Shown: piece by piece, positions 45,895 to 54,732 of the stretch
How positions within the stretch are numbered: position 1 is the stretch's first letter
How the letters are laid out: every line of letters starts with the position of its first letter
NCBI GenBank assembly: GCA_023423695.1
Contig: JAFAFA010000010.1
Coordinates: 1-64,000, forward strand
Length of the DNA: 64,000 nt
Source of the DNA: Pseudomonadota bacterium
Lineage (GTDB): Bacteria > Pseudomonadota > Alphaproteobacteria > Azospirillales > Azospirillaceae
Direction of reading: 5' to 3'
The notes under the pieces: model-generated
What the model was told of the DNA's origin: nothing
Seen by the model: the letters and a program-made list of their open reading frames with translations, nothing else
Database searches by the model: none
Translations under genes and position numbers: made by a program

Positions 45895-47067
45895 GTGATC
45901 CCCGTCGTTATGCCCACATACGCCCGCGCCGACGTCGTGTTCGAGCGTGGTCAAGGTCCGTATCTCTACGCGACCGACGGGCGACGATTCCTCGATTTCG
46001 CCGCCGGCGTCGCGGTGAACGCGCTGGGTCACGCGCATCCCTATCTGGTGGAGAAGCTGACCGAGCAGGCGAACAAGCTGTGGCACACCTCCAACCTGTT
46101 CCGGGTCGCCGGGCAGGAGAGCCTTGCCAAGCGCCTGACCGAGGTCACCTTCGCCGATACCGTGTTCTTCACCAATTCGGGTGCGGAAGCGTGGGAATGC
46201 GGCGCCAAGGCCGTCCGCAAGTATCATTACGAATCCGGCAACCCGCAGAAGAACCGCATCATCACCTTCGAGCAGGCCTTCCACGGCCGCACGCTGGCCG
46301 CCATCTCGGCCGCCAAGCAGGAGAAGCTGGTGCATGGCTTCGACCCGCTGCTGGACGGCTTCGATCAGGTGCCGTTCGGCGACCTCGACGCCGTGCGCGC
46401 CGCCATCACGCCTGCCACCGGCGGCATCTGCGTCGAGCCGATCCAGGGCGAGGGCGGCATCCGCGCCGGCTCGGTGGAGTTCCTGCGGGGCCTGCGCGCG
46501 CTGTGCGACGAGCATGGCCTGCTGCTGTTCCTGGACGAGATCCAGTGCGGCATGGGCCGCACCGGCAAGCTGTTCGCCCATGAATGGGCCGGCATCACCC
46601 CGGACGTCATGTGCGTCGCCAAGGGCATCGGCGGCGGCTTCCCGCTCGGCGCCTGCCTTGCCACCGAACGCGCGGCCTCGGGCATGACCGCCGGCACCCA
46701 CGGCTCGACCTATGGCGGCAACCCGCTGGCGACCGCCGTCGGCAACGCCGTGCTGGACGTCGTGCTGGCGCCGGGCTTCCTGGACGACGTGCAGAAGACT
46801 TCGGCCTCTCTGCGCGGCCGCCTGGAGGAACTGATCGCCAAGCATCCGGCGATGTTCCTCGAACTGCGCGGCCAGGGCCTGATGCTCGGCCTCAAGCTGG
46901 GCCAGCCGGTCGGCGAGGTGGTGGCGAAGCTGCGCGCCAACGGCCTGCTGTCGGTTCCGGCCGGCGACAATGTGGTGCGGCTGCTGCCGCCCCTGAACAT
47001 CGGCGAAGCCGAAGTGAACGAAGCCGTCGGGATTCTCGACCGGACGGCGCAGGAGTGCGTGGGATGA
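45895..47067 (+). CDS. argD: Acetylornithine aminotransferase
   Basis: A 390-residue PLP enzyme for arginine synthesis. The substrate loop FFTNSGAEAWECGAKAVRKY, the cofactor-binding FLDEIQCGMGRTGKLF and the PLP lysine in VAKGIGGGFPLGA are in order. The GTG at 45895 is preferred because GGGAGA stands eight bases before it; ATG at 45910 is an alternative. Its stop overlaps the argF ATG (ATGA). The two enzymes act at neighbouring steps of the pathway. Confidence 0.95.
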   Translation: MIPVVMPTYARADVVFERGQGPYLYATDGRRFLDFAAGVAVNALGHAHPYLVEKLTEQANKLWHTSNLFRVAGQESLAKRLTEVTFADTVFFTNSGAEAWECGAKAVRKYHYESGNPQKNRIITFEQAFHGRTLAAISAAKQEKLVHGFDPLLDGFDQVPFGDLDAVRAAITPATGGICVEPIQGEGGIRAGSVEFLRGLRALCDEHGLLLFLDEIQCGMGRTGKLFAHEWAGITPDVMCVAKGIGGGFPLGACLATERAASGMTAGTHGSTYGGNPLATAVGNAVLDVVLAPGFLDDVQKTSASLRGRLEELIAKHPAMFLELRGQGLMLGLKLGQPVGEVVAKLRANGLLSVPAGDNVVRLLPPLNIGEAEVNEAVGILDRTAQECVG

Positions 47068-48017
47068 ACGGCGACAACAACACCGCCAACGGCACGGTTC
47101 GGCATTTTCTCGACATCGACCGGATGGACGGCGCCACCCTGCGCCGCCTGCTCGACCATGCCGTGCGCATCAAGGCCGACCTGAAGAAGGACCGGCTGGC
47201 CCATTCCACCCTGCTGGCCGGCCGTTCGCTGGCCTTGATCTTCGAGAAGCCCTCGACCCGCACCCGCGTGTCGTTCGAGGTCGGCATGCAGCAGTTCGGC
47301 GGCAGCGTCGTGGTGCTGAAGCCCGACGACATGCAGCTGGGCCGCGGCGAGACCATCGGCGACACCGCCCGTGTGCTGTCGCGCTTCGTCGATGCGGTGA
47401 TGGTCCGCACCACCGGCGAGGAGCGGGTGCATGAACTGGCGGCCCATGCCAGCATCCCGATCATCAACGGCCTGACCGACCAGACCCACCCCTGCCAGAT
47501 CATGGCCGACCTGATGACCTTCGAGGAGCATCGCGGTCCGATCAACGGCCGGACCATCGCCTGGATCGGCGACTGCAACAACGTCGCGGTCAGCTGGGCG
47601 CACGCCGCCGTGCGTTTCGGCTTCGAGCTGCGCCTCGCCTGCCCCACCGTCTACGGCCCGTCGCCGGAGCTGCTGGCCTGGGCGGAGCGCGAAGGCACCG
47701 GCCGTCTGGTCGTGACCGAATCGCCGGAAGAGGCGGTACGCGGCGCCGAATGCGTCATCACCGACGCCTGGGCCTCCATGCACAACACCGACGTGGACGA
47801 GCGCGCGGCGATCCTCGCCCCTTATCAGGTGAACGAGGCATTGATGGCGCACGCGCACCCCGAGGCGCTGTTCATGCACTGCCTGCCGGCCCACCGGAAC
47901 GAGGAAGTGACCGACGGCGTGATCGACGGCCGTCATTCGGTGGTCTGGGACGAGGCGGAAAACCGCCTGCACGCCCAGAAGGCCATCCTCGGCTGGTGCA
48001 TGGGTATGCTGGACTGA
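47064..48017 (+). CDS. argF: Ornithine carbamoyltransferase
   Basis: A 317-residue enzyme that makes citrulline from ornithine and carbamoyl phosphate. The carbamoyl-phosphate loop is FEKPSTRTRVSF (about residue 65), then HPCQ (about 148) and the ornithine/catalytic region MHCLPAHR (about 270). Its translation is coupled to argD. It is followed by an intergenic repeat and then hslO. Confidence 0.96.
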   Translation: MNGDNNTANGTVRHFLDIDRMDGATLRRLLDHAVRIKADLKKDRLAHSTLLAGRSLALIFEKPSTRTRVSFEVGMQQFGGSVVVLKPDDMQLGRGETIGDTARVLSRFVDAVMVRTTGEERVHELAAHASIPIINGLTDQTHPCQIMADLMTFEEHRGPINGRTIAWIGDCNNVAVSWAHAAVRFGFELRLACPTVYGPSPELLAWAEREGTGRLVVTESPEEAVRGAECVITDAWASMHNTDVDERAAILAPYQVNEALMAHAHPEALFMHCLPAHRNEEVTDGVIDGRHSVVWDEAENRLHAQKAILGWCMGMLD

Positions 48018-48030
48018 GAAGGACGCCGTT

Positions 48031-48147
48031 TGCCCCCTCTCCCGCCCTCGGCCGGCAAAAGGCCGGTCCGATCGCGGGAGAGGGGGTAAGTGTCGAAGCG
48101 GCGGAGTTCCCTCTCCCTCGAAGAGGAGGAGGGTTAGGAAGGGGGCA
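48031..48147. repeat. Intergenic element with terminal inverted repeats (copy C)
   Basis: A 117-base element beginning TGCCCCCTCTCCC and ending GGAAGGGGGCA. It shares with copy B the inner CGCCCTCGGCCGG...AAGGCCGGTCCGAT segment and the GCGGCGGAGTTCCCTC segment. It lies between argF and hslO. Confidence 0.8.
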
Positions 48148-48273
48148 AAACGCTTCCCACACCACAGGCCACCCCATGCATGGGTGCCCTGCCGGCCTTG
48201 ATTCGGCCCCCGTCCGCCCCGATCTTCGGCCCTACGCCTGCATAACCGGTCTCTGTCTTAAGGAATCCGCCCT

Positions 48274-49215
48274 ATGGACGATCCGTCCGTCCGTCCGCTC
48301 ACCGATGATTTCGTCCTGCCGTTCCAGATCGAGGCGTCGCGCCTGCGCGGCCGCGTCATCAAGCTGGGGCCGGCGATCGACGAGATCCTGACCCGCCACG
48401 ACTATCCGCCCACCGTCGCCCGCTTCCTGGCAGAGACGGCGACGCTGGCCGTGCTGCTCGCCAGCATGCTGAAGTACGAGGGCATCTTCACGCTCCAGAC
48501 CAAGGGCGACGGGCCGATCCGCCTGATGGTGGCCGACGTCACCTCGGTCGGCGACGTGCGCGCCTATGCCCAGTTCGATCCGGAAGCGCTGGCCAAGGCC
48601 GAGCGGGATGTCGACATCGCACCGGCCGCGGCGCTGCTCGGCAAGGGCTACATCGCCTTCACGGTGGACCAGGGTCAGGACACCGACCGCTACCAGGGCA
48701 TCGTCGAGCTGTACGGCAAGACGCTGACCGACTGCGTGCAGCATTACTTCCGCCAGTCCGAGCAGATCGACACCGGCCTGACCGTCTCGGTCGACCGCGA
48801 GGTGAAGCCGGACGGCACGCCGGGCCAGTGGCGCACCGGCGGCATCATGATCCAGCGCCTGCCGCAGGAGCAGGGTCTGGTCGCCTCGGACAAGGAAGAC
48901 GACTGGCGCCGCGCCATGGTGCTGATGGCCAGCGTCACCGGCGACGAGCTGCTGTCGACCGACCTCGCCGCGTCCGACCTGCTCTACCGCCTGTTCCACG
49001 AGGACGGCGTGCGGGTCTACGAGGGCCATGCGCTGCGTTTCGGCTGCCGCTGCTCGCGCGAGCGGGTGGAGACCATGCTGCGCAGCCTGCCCCGCGAAGA
49101 GGTGCAGGAACTGAAGATCGACGACGGCCGGGTCGAGGTGACCTGCCAGTTCTGCTCGACCGACTACCACTTCACCGACGCGGATCTCGACCGCGTGTAT
49201 GGACCTGCCTCCTAG
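48274..49215 (+). CDS. hslO: Redox-regulated chaperone Hsp33
   Basis: A 313-residue chaperone activated by oxidation. The C-terminal zinc site is intact: CRCS (CxC, about residue 258) and CQFC (CxxC, about 291). The N-terminal domain has the Hsp33 fold segments LAVLLASMLKYEGIFTLQTK and GDGPIRLMVADVT. AAGGA precedes the ATG. It follows argF, an arrangement seen in other alphaproteobacteria. Confidence 0.95.
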   Translation: MDDPSVRPLTDDFVLPFQIEASRLRGRVIKLGPAIDEILTRHDYPPTVARFLAETATLAVLLASMLKYEGIFTLQTKGDGPIRLMVADVTSVGDVRAYAQFDPEALAKAERDVDIAPAAALLGKGYIAFTVDQGQDTDRYQGIVELYGKTLTDCVQHYFRQSEQIDTGLTVSVDREVKPDGTPGQWRTGGIMIQRLPQEQGLVASDKEDDWRRAMVLMASVTGDELLSTDLAASDLLYRLFHEDGVRVYEGHALRFGCRCSRERVETMLRSLPREEVQELKIDDGRVEVTCQFCSTDYHFTDADLDRVYGPAS

Positions 49216-49307
49216 AGGGGAATAGGGTCCGACACCAGCGCGTTCATGGGGGCGCGGCGTCAGCGCCGCGCCCCTTTCCTTATCCAGAACCCCGAACCGG
49301 AGCCCCC

Positions 49308-49904
49308 ATGCTGTCGCGCCGCTTTGTCCTTGCCGCCGGAACGGCCACCCTCCTGCTTGCCGCCTGCCAGAGCACCCCGCCCCGGCCGGCGCCGCGGCCC
49401 GTCGATTTCTCCAATTTCGGGCCGATCGTGCTGAATGCCGGCACCATCGACGTGGTCGACGCCTACCGCCCGATGGGAGCCAAGCATGTGGAGGGCCGCT
49501 CCGCCGTTCCGCCGGCCGAGGCGGTGCGGCGCTGGGCGGCGGAGCGGCTGCAGGCGGCCGGCGGCACGGGGCGCGTGCGCGTCACCATCCGCGACGCCAG
49601 CATCGTCGAGGTGGCGCTGCCCACCAAGAAGGGCATCACCGGCTACTTCACCAACGACCAGGCCCAGCGCTATGACGGCCGCATCGAGGTGGAGATCACC
49701 GGCGAGGTGCCGGACACCGGCAATGGCGGTTTCCGCGGCGTGACCCGCTCCACCGTCACCCATTCCACCACCGTGGCGGAGAACATCTCGCTGGCCGACC
49801 GCGAGGCGACCTTCCTCGACATCACCCGCCGGATGATGGACGACCTGAACGCCCGACTCGACGCCGGCATCCGGAAGGATCTGGCGCCGATGGTCCGGCG
49901 CTGA
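49308..49904 (+). CDS. Hypothetical lipoprotein
   Basis: A 198-residue protein with a lipoprotein signal peptide: a basic start and lipobox LAAC, so the acylated cysteine is residue 20. The mature part starts with a Pro-rich tract and then has a helical domain with VEGRSAVPPAEAVRRWAAERL and beta-strands around VTIRDASIVEVALPT. I recognise no precise family. CCGGAG lies before the ATG. It is probably anchored at the outer membrane or inner membrane of the envelope. Confidence 0.7.
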   Translation: MLSRRFVLAAGTATLLLAACQSTPPRPAPRPVDFSNFGPIVLNAGTIDVVDAYRPMGAKHVEGRSAVPPAEAVRRWAAERLQAAGGTGRVRVTIRDASIVEVALPTKKGITGYFTNDQAQRYDGRIEVEITGEVPDTGNGGFRGVTRSTVTHSTTVAENISLADREATFLDITRRMMDDLNARLDAGIRKDLAPMVRR

Positions 49905-50006
49905 TCCGCCCGTGGCAGGCGGCCCGGCCTCCCGGCCCGGCCCCTGCCCTGCGGCGTCCGGCGTATCGCCGGAGCGGAAAGCGGACTCCGCCCGGCAGGG
50001 TACGCC

Positions 50007-51899
50007 CTATATCTCCAACTGCATGCCCAGCTCGACCACCCGGTTGGGCGGGATGCAGAAATACTCCGACGCGCTGGTCGACAGCTTCGACAGGAAGATG
50101 AACAGCGGTTCCTGCCAGCGCGGCAGGCCGAGCTTGCCGTGGCTGCGGATCAGCGTCTCCCGGCTGACGAAATAGGTGGTCTCCATCGGCTCGAACGGCA
50201 GGCCGGGAATGCGTTTCGTCTCCAGCGCGTGCGGGATGTCGGGCTCGTCCTTGAAGCCGAAATGGACGATCAGCCGGAAGAACCCGGCGGACAGCGCCTT
50301 CAGTTCGAAGCGCCGCTCATCCGGCACATGGGGCACGTCCTCGATGTCGACGGTCAGCAGCACGATGCGCTGGTGCAGCACCTTGTAGTGCTTCAGGCTG
50401 TGCAGCAGCCCCGGCGGCAGGCCGCGCGGGTTGCCGGTCAGGAACACCGCGGTGCCCGGAACCCGCTGCACCGATCCGCTCTTCAGCCGCTCCACCAGCA
50501 GGTCGAAGGGCAGCGCGTCCTCGGCCAGCCGCTTGCGCACCACCTCGCGCCCGCGCCGCCACGTCGCCATCAGCAGGAAGACCGCCGCGCCGACCACCAG
50601 CGGGAACCAGCCGCCCTCCTCAACCTTGACCAGATTGGCCAGGAACAGCGCCATGTCGACGGTCAGGAAGACCGCCAGCGCCAGCACCGCCTGCCACAGC
50701 TTCCAGCGGCCGAGCGAGCGCGCGACCTTGTAGGCCAGCAGCGTGGTCGCCACCATCGTGCCGGTCACCGCAATGCCATAGGCGGCGGCGAGGTTGCTGG
50801 AGGTCTGGAAGGTCAGCACCAGCAGGAGAACGCCGGCCAGCAGCAGCCAGTTCAGCTGCGGCATGTAGATCTGGCCCTTCTCGTGCTCCGAGGTGTGCAT
50901 CACCTCCATCCGCGGCAGATAGCGCAGATGCATCGCCTGCAGCGTCACCGAATAGGCGCCGGAGATCACCGCCTGACCGGCGATGATGGTCGCCGCGGTC
51001 GCCAGCAGCAGAAGCGGCACCTGCGCCCAGTCCGGCGCCAGATGGAAGAAGGGGTTCTCGATCGCTTCCGGTTCATGCAGCAGCAGGGCGCCCTGGCCGA
51101 AATAGCACAGCAGAAGCGACGGCAGCACGATGGTGTACCAGGCGCCGCGGATCGGCTTGCGGCCGAAATGGCCCATGTCGGCATAGAGCGCTTCGGCCCC
51201 GGTCACCGCCAGAACCACCGCGCCCAGCAGCAGGAAGCCGTGCCAGCCGTGATTGAACAGCATCTCCACGGCATGGCCGGGCCAGACCGCCGAAAGCACG
51301 CCGGGATAGCGCACGATCTGCCACAGCCCCAGCACGCCCAGGGTCAGGAACCAGACCAGCATCACCGGACCGAACAGCCGGCCGACCTTCTCCGTCCCGA
51401 AGCGCTGCAGCACGAACAGCCCGATCAGGATCGTCAGCGTGATCGGGATGACGTAGCTGTCCAGGGCGGGGGCGACGACATGCAGACCCTCCACCGCGCT
51501 CAGCACCGAGATGGCGGGGGTGATCAGGCTGTCGCCGTAGAACAGCGAGGCGCCCATCACGCCGATGGCCATGACGACGCCGGTGCGCCGGTGCCCAGGC
51601 CGCATGCCGCGCAACGCCAGCGCGGTCAGCGCCAGGATGCCGCCCTCGCCCTGGTTGTCGGCGCGCATGACGAAGACAACGTACTTCACCGTCACCGTGA
51701 TGATCAGCGCCCAGAAGATCAGCGACAGCACGCCCAGGATGACTTCCGGCACCAGCGGAAAGCCGCCGCCCTCGGTCAGGCATTCGCGCAGCGTGTAGAG
51801 CGGGCTGGTGCCGATGTCGCCATAGACGACACCCAGCGCCCCCAGCGCGAGCGCGCGCAGCTTCGCCGCATGCTCCCGGCCATCCATGCCTGCTTCCAT
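50007..51899 (-). CDS. kup: Kup-type potassium transporter
   Basis: A 630-residue secondary K+ uptake protein of the KUP/HAK family with about twelve membrane helices and a cytosolic C-terminal domain. The signature VVYGDIGTSPLYTL lies near residue 24, and MRADNQGEGGILALTAL and TGAEALYADMGHFG follow. It takes up K+ with protons. AGGAG stands twelve bases before the chosen ATG (51899); ATGs at 51932 and 51887 are alternatives. It is divergent from the diguanylate cyclase gene. Confidence 0.93.
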   Translation of the reverse strand: MEAGMDGREHAAKLRALALGALGVVYGDIGTSPLYTLRECLTEGGGFPLVPEVILGVLSLIFWALIITVTVKYVVFVMRADNQGEGGILALTALALRGMRPGHRRTGVVMAIGVMGASLFYGDSLITPAISVLSAVEGLHVVAPALDSYVIPITLTILIGLFVLQRFGTEKVGRLFGPVMLVWFLTLGVLGLWQIVRYPGVLSAVWPGHAVEMLFNHGWHGFLLLGAVVLAVTGAEALYADMGHFGRKPIRGAWYTIVLPSLLLCYFGQGALLLHEPEAIENPFFHLAPDWAQVPLLLLATAATIIAGQAVISGAYSVTLQAMHLRYLPRMEVMHTSEHEKGQIYMPQLNWLLLAGVLLLVLTFQTSSNLAAAYGIAVTGTMVATTLLAYKVARSLGRWKLWQAVLALAVFLTVDMALFLANLVKVEEGGWFPLVVGAAVFLLMATWRRGREVVRKRLAEDALPFDLLVERLKSGSVQRVPGTAVFLTGNPRGLPPGLLHSLKHYKVLHQRIVLLTVDIEDVPHVPDERRFELKALSAGFFRLIVHFGFKDEPDIPHALETKRIPGLPFEPMETTYFVSRETLIRSHGKLGLPRWQEPLFIFLSKLSTSASEYFCIPPNRVVELGMQLEI

Positions 51900-52196
51900 A
51901 ACCCGGTCCGCTCCTGTCCCGTTTCGCTGCATCCGTAGAGGACTGCCGCCGGCCCGCCCGGCACATCATCCGGGCAGATCATCGGCATATGCACAGCCAT
52001 GCCTAAGGTGGCTTGCGGTGGCCGCGCAAGCACCGAATGGCGAAACGCGCCACCGGCCCGTCCGATCCTCCGTCATTTTCACCCTTTCGATAGCCTGTTC
52101 GCATGGGACGGGGCGCGGCACTCGGCACCGTTGCATCCACCGCGCCGGCATGCTTCCATTAGTACGTGTACAGCGCGGAGCTCCGAGCCGGCAGCC

Positions 52197-53270
52197 ATGT
52201 CCAACGATTTCCTGTTCGCCTCGGACGAGTCCCCCGCCGCACCGCTCCCGGACCGATCCGACTCCGACACGCCGGACCCTCACTCCCCGCCCTGGCTGGT
52301 CCTGGTCGCCGATGACGAGCCGGAGGTGCATGCCGTCACCCGGCTGGCGCTGGCCCGCCTGCGTTTCCGCGGCCGTCCCGTCCGCCTGTTGGACTGCACC
52401 AGCGCCGCGGAGGCGGAGCGCATCCTGCGCGAGACCCCCGGCATCGCCGTCATCCTGCTCGACGTGGTGATGGAGACGGAGGATGCCGGTCTGCGGCTGG
52501 TCCGCACCATCCGGGAGGATATGGGCAACCAAGCCATCCGCATCGTCCTGCGCACCGGCCAGCCTGCCCGGGTCCCGGAGGAGGAGCTCGTCCTCGCCTA
52601 CGAGATCGACGGCTACACCGCGAAGACGGAGCTGACCGCCCGCCGGCTGTTCACCAGCGTGGTGACGGCGCTGCGCGCCTATGCCGCCTTCGAGACGCTG
52701 GAGCGGCAGCTTGCCGAGCGTAGCCGCGCGCTGGAGGAGGCGACCGTCCGCCTGAACCGGCTGGCGGTTCTGGATCCGCTGACCGGCGTGTGGAACCGCC
52801 GCCGCTTTCTGGAACTGGCGGCGGCGGAGTTGGCGCGGGCGCGGCGCTATGGCCGGCCGCTGACGGTCTTCCTGCTCGACCTCGACGGGTTCAAGGCGGT
52901 CAACGACGCCCATGGCGATGCCGCCGGCGACGCGGTGCTGCGCGCGGTGGTCAAGCGGATGCGGGCGGCGTTGCGCATCTCCGACCATGTCGCCCGATCC
53001 GGCGGGGAGGAGTTCGTCGCGCTGCTGCCGGAGACCGACTCCGCCGCTGCCGTCGTGGTGGCGGAACGGGTGCGCGCCGCCCTGGCCGGCAGCCCGATCA
53101 TCGTCGACGACCGCGCCGCCACCGTCGCTGTCGCCGTCACCGCCAGCATCGGGATCGCCGGCTGGTTGCCCGGCGAGCCGGGCGTCGAACAGACCCTGCA
53201 TCGTGCCGAGCGGGCGCTCCACGCCGCCAAGCAGGCCGGCCGCAACCGAATCGAACGGGCGGCGGAATAG
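52197..53270 (+). CDS. Response regulator diguanylate cyclase (REC-GGDEF)
   Basis: A 357-residue signalling protein. The receiver domain (about 33-165) has ADDEPEVHAVTRLALA and the phosphoacceptor in ILLDVVMETEDAGL, a form characteristic of receivers that are normally linked to DUF3369. The GGDEF domain (about 190-355) has the catalytic GGEEF (residues 269-273) and an intact RxxD inhibitory site (RISD, 260-263), so it should make c-di-GMP and be product-inhibited. No sensor kinase is next to it. Confidence 0.92.
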   Translation: MSNDFLFASDESPAAPLPDRSDSDTPDPHSPPWLVLVADDEPEVHAVTRLALARLRFRGRPVRLLDCTSAAEAERILRETPGIAVILLDVVMETEDAGLRLVRTIREDMGNQAIRIVLRTGQPARVPEEELVLAYEIDGYTAKTELTARRLFTSVVTALRAYAAFETLERQLAERSRALEEATVRLNRLAVLDPLTGVWNRRRFLELAAAELARARRYGRPLTVFLLDLDGFKAVNDAHGDAAGDAVLRAVVKRMRAALRISDHVARSGGEEFVALLPETDSAAAVVVAERVRAALAGSPIIVDDRAATVAVAVTASIGIAGWLPGEPGVEQTLHRAERALHAAKQAGRNRIERAAE

Positions 53271-53406
53271 CCGGCCCGCCCCCCGGTGATGGGGTGTTTC
53301 ATGTGAAATATCGTTACAGCGCGGCGATTGAACGGCAGGGGACTAGGGGTTACTCCTATCGCTGGAGGCATCCATCCGGATGGTGCTCCCGATCGGGGGT
53401 TCGCAC

Positions 53407-53973
53407 ATGTGGCAGGACTACGGCAACGCGCTCATCACCGCTTTCGGGCTTGCGGGCCTGGGGTTCGGTATCGGCAAGCTCGTCATCGTGCTGGGCGAGC
53501 GCGCCATCGAACGCCGCCACGGGTCGGAGGGGGTGCGCGACGTCATCGCCCGCCGCGCCAAGATGGAAACGACGTTCGAAGCCCGCCGTGCCGACCGCAT
53601 CCGGGAGCTGAAGGAACTGGACGGCACGGTGGAGGACGTTCTGCGCCGCCGCAAGGTTCTGGAACGCCAGATCGAGGAGTCGCGGCAGTCCGGCGAAAGG
53701 CTGGTCCGCCTGATCGGCGAGGAGGTCCAGGGCAGCCCCTGCTACGTCGCCATGGTCGTGAACAAATATGTCGGCACCGGCGCCGCCCAGCAGAGCCAGC
53801 ATGCGCTGGTCGACCCCACCTGGGCCCAGCCGCAGATGATCGAAGTGTGGGCGCGGTCGATGGCCGAGGCGCGGACGGAGATCGAACGGCGCTACCCGCC
53901 GGCCTTCGGCTATGCGGTGACGCGGATGCAGGAGTTCCTGTCCGCCGACGCTCCCGTCGCCAAGGCCGGTTGA
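53407..53973 (+). CDS. Membrane-anchored coiled-coil protein, first of a pair
   Basis: A 188-residue protein. An N-terminal membrane segment (ALITAFGLAGLGFGIGKLVI) is followed by a charged coiled coil (about 30-110) and a C-terminal domain (about 113-180) containing YVAMVVNKYV and VWARSMAEARTEIERRYPP. The C-terminal domain is homologous to that of the next gene (see that entry). The ATG at 53407 has GGGGG ahead; an ATG nine codons earlier is an alternative. The family is not recognised. It probably sits in the inner membrane with the coil and domain in the cytosol. Confidence 0.7.
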   Translation: MWQDYGNALITAFGLAGLGFGIGKLVIVLGERAIERRHGSEGVRDVIARRAKMETTFEARRADRIRELKELDGTVEDVLRRRKVLERQIEESRQSGERLVRLIGEEVQGSPCYVAMVVNKYVGTGAAQQSQHALVDPTWAQPQMIEVWARSMAEARTEIERRYPPAFGYAVTRMQEFLSADAPVAKAG

Positions 53974-53985
53974 GAAGGACGCGCC

Positions 53986-54507
53986 ATGGACAGCATGCCC
54001 TACATCTTTGCCGGTCTGGTCGGCCTCGCCTCCCTGTCCGTGTCGCTTCTGCTGGCCATGCGCCGCCTGAAGACCTCGGAGGAGCGGATCGCCAACGCCG
54101 TCTCGCGCAAGCAGGCGCAGGTCGAGCGGATCAGGAAGGTCGCCCGCGCCACGCTGCAGCAGGCCCGCGACCTGCGCGACGCCCGCCGCCGCAAGGCGAT
54201 GGCCGAGATGGGCTGCGAGGATCTGGAACAGCGCCTGAAGGCCGTCGGCGCCGCCGACCGCCGCATCTATGTGCTGGACGACCGCCGCACCCAGAAGGAC
54301 CAGGGCTGGCTTCTGCGGGTGGTCAACATCGAATACGGCCCCCGCGTCAATGCCAACCTCACCTCCACCGCGCTGGACAGCTGGAAGCGCGGCCGCCGCT
54401 TCCTGGTCTGGGCGCTCGACGAGAAGAAGGCCCGCGAGAAGGTCCACTCCCGGTTTCCGGAGAACAAGGGCTTCACGGTCATGGGCGTGGAGTCCTATCT
54501 GGGGTGA
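53986..54507 (+). CDS. Membrane-anchored coiled-coil protein, second of a pair
   Basis: A 173-residue protein, 12 bases after the previous one. It has the same plan: a membrane segment (about 5-24), an Arg-rich coiled coil (about 28-88), and a C-terminal domain (about 94-173). The end of the domain, VWALDEKKAREKVHSRFPEN then GFTVMGVESYL, aligns with VWARSMAEARTEIERRYPPA then GYAVTRMQEFL of its neighbour. GAAGGA precedes the ATG. The pair most likely arose by duplication and may form hetero-oligomers. No function is known to me. Confidence 0.7.
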   Translation: MDSMPYIFAGLVGLASLSVSLLLAMRRLKTSEERIANAVSRKQAQVERIRKVARATLQQARDLRDARRRKAMAEMGCEDLEQRLKAVGAADRRIYVLDDRRTQKDQGWLLRVVNIEYGPRVNANLTSTALDSWKRGRRFLVWALDEKKAREKVHSRFPENKGFTVMGVESYLG

Positions 54508-54522
54508 AGTGTCGGCTGACGA

Positions 54523-54631
54523 TGCCCCCCACCCCAACCCTCCCCCCCTGGGCGGGGGAGGGGGCAAGTGCTTGTTCAGTAGGGCAGCGGCAGTCCCTCC
54601 CCCGCCCAGCGGGGGAGGTTATGTGGGGGGG
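54523..54631. repeat. Intergenic element with terminal inverted repeats (copy D)
   Basis: A roughly 109-base element with TGCCCCCCACCCC at one end and a GTGGGGGGG run at the other. Inside are the hairpins CCCTCCCCCCCTGGGCGGGG-type and CCCTCCCCCGCCCAGCGGGG-type. It resembles copies A to C but its ends are less exact. It lies between the coiled-coil pair and dnaE2. Confidence 0.65.
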
Positions 54632-54732
54632 TATCGCCAGCGGACACTCCCCCGCCACAATAATGACACCAATCCCATTCCCGGACTATCATCCCCGCGC
54701 GCACCCATCCGCCAGCGCCGGGGAGCCTTGCC

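Noticed and set aside
54508..54732. LexA box (GTTC-N7-GTTC) before dnaE2
   Set aside because: I looked for the alphaproteobacterial LexA site and found only one GTTC with no second copy at the right distance.
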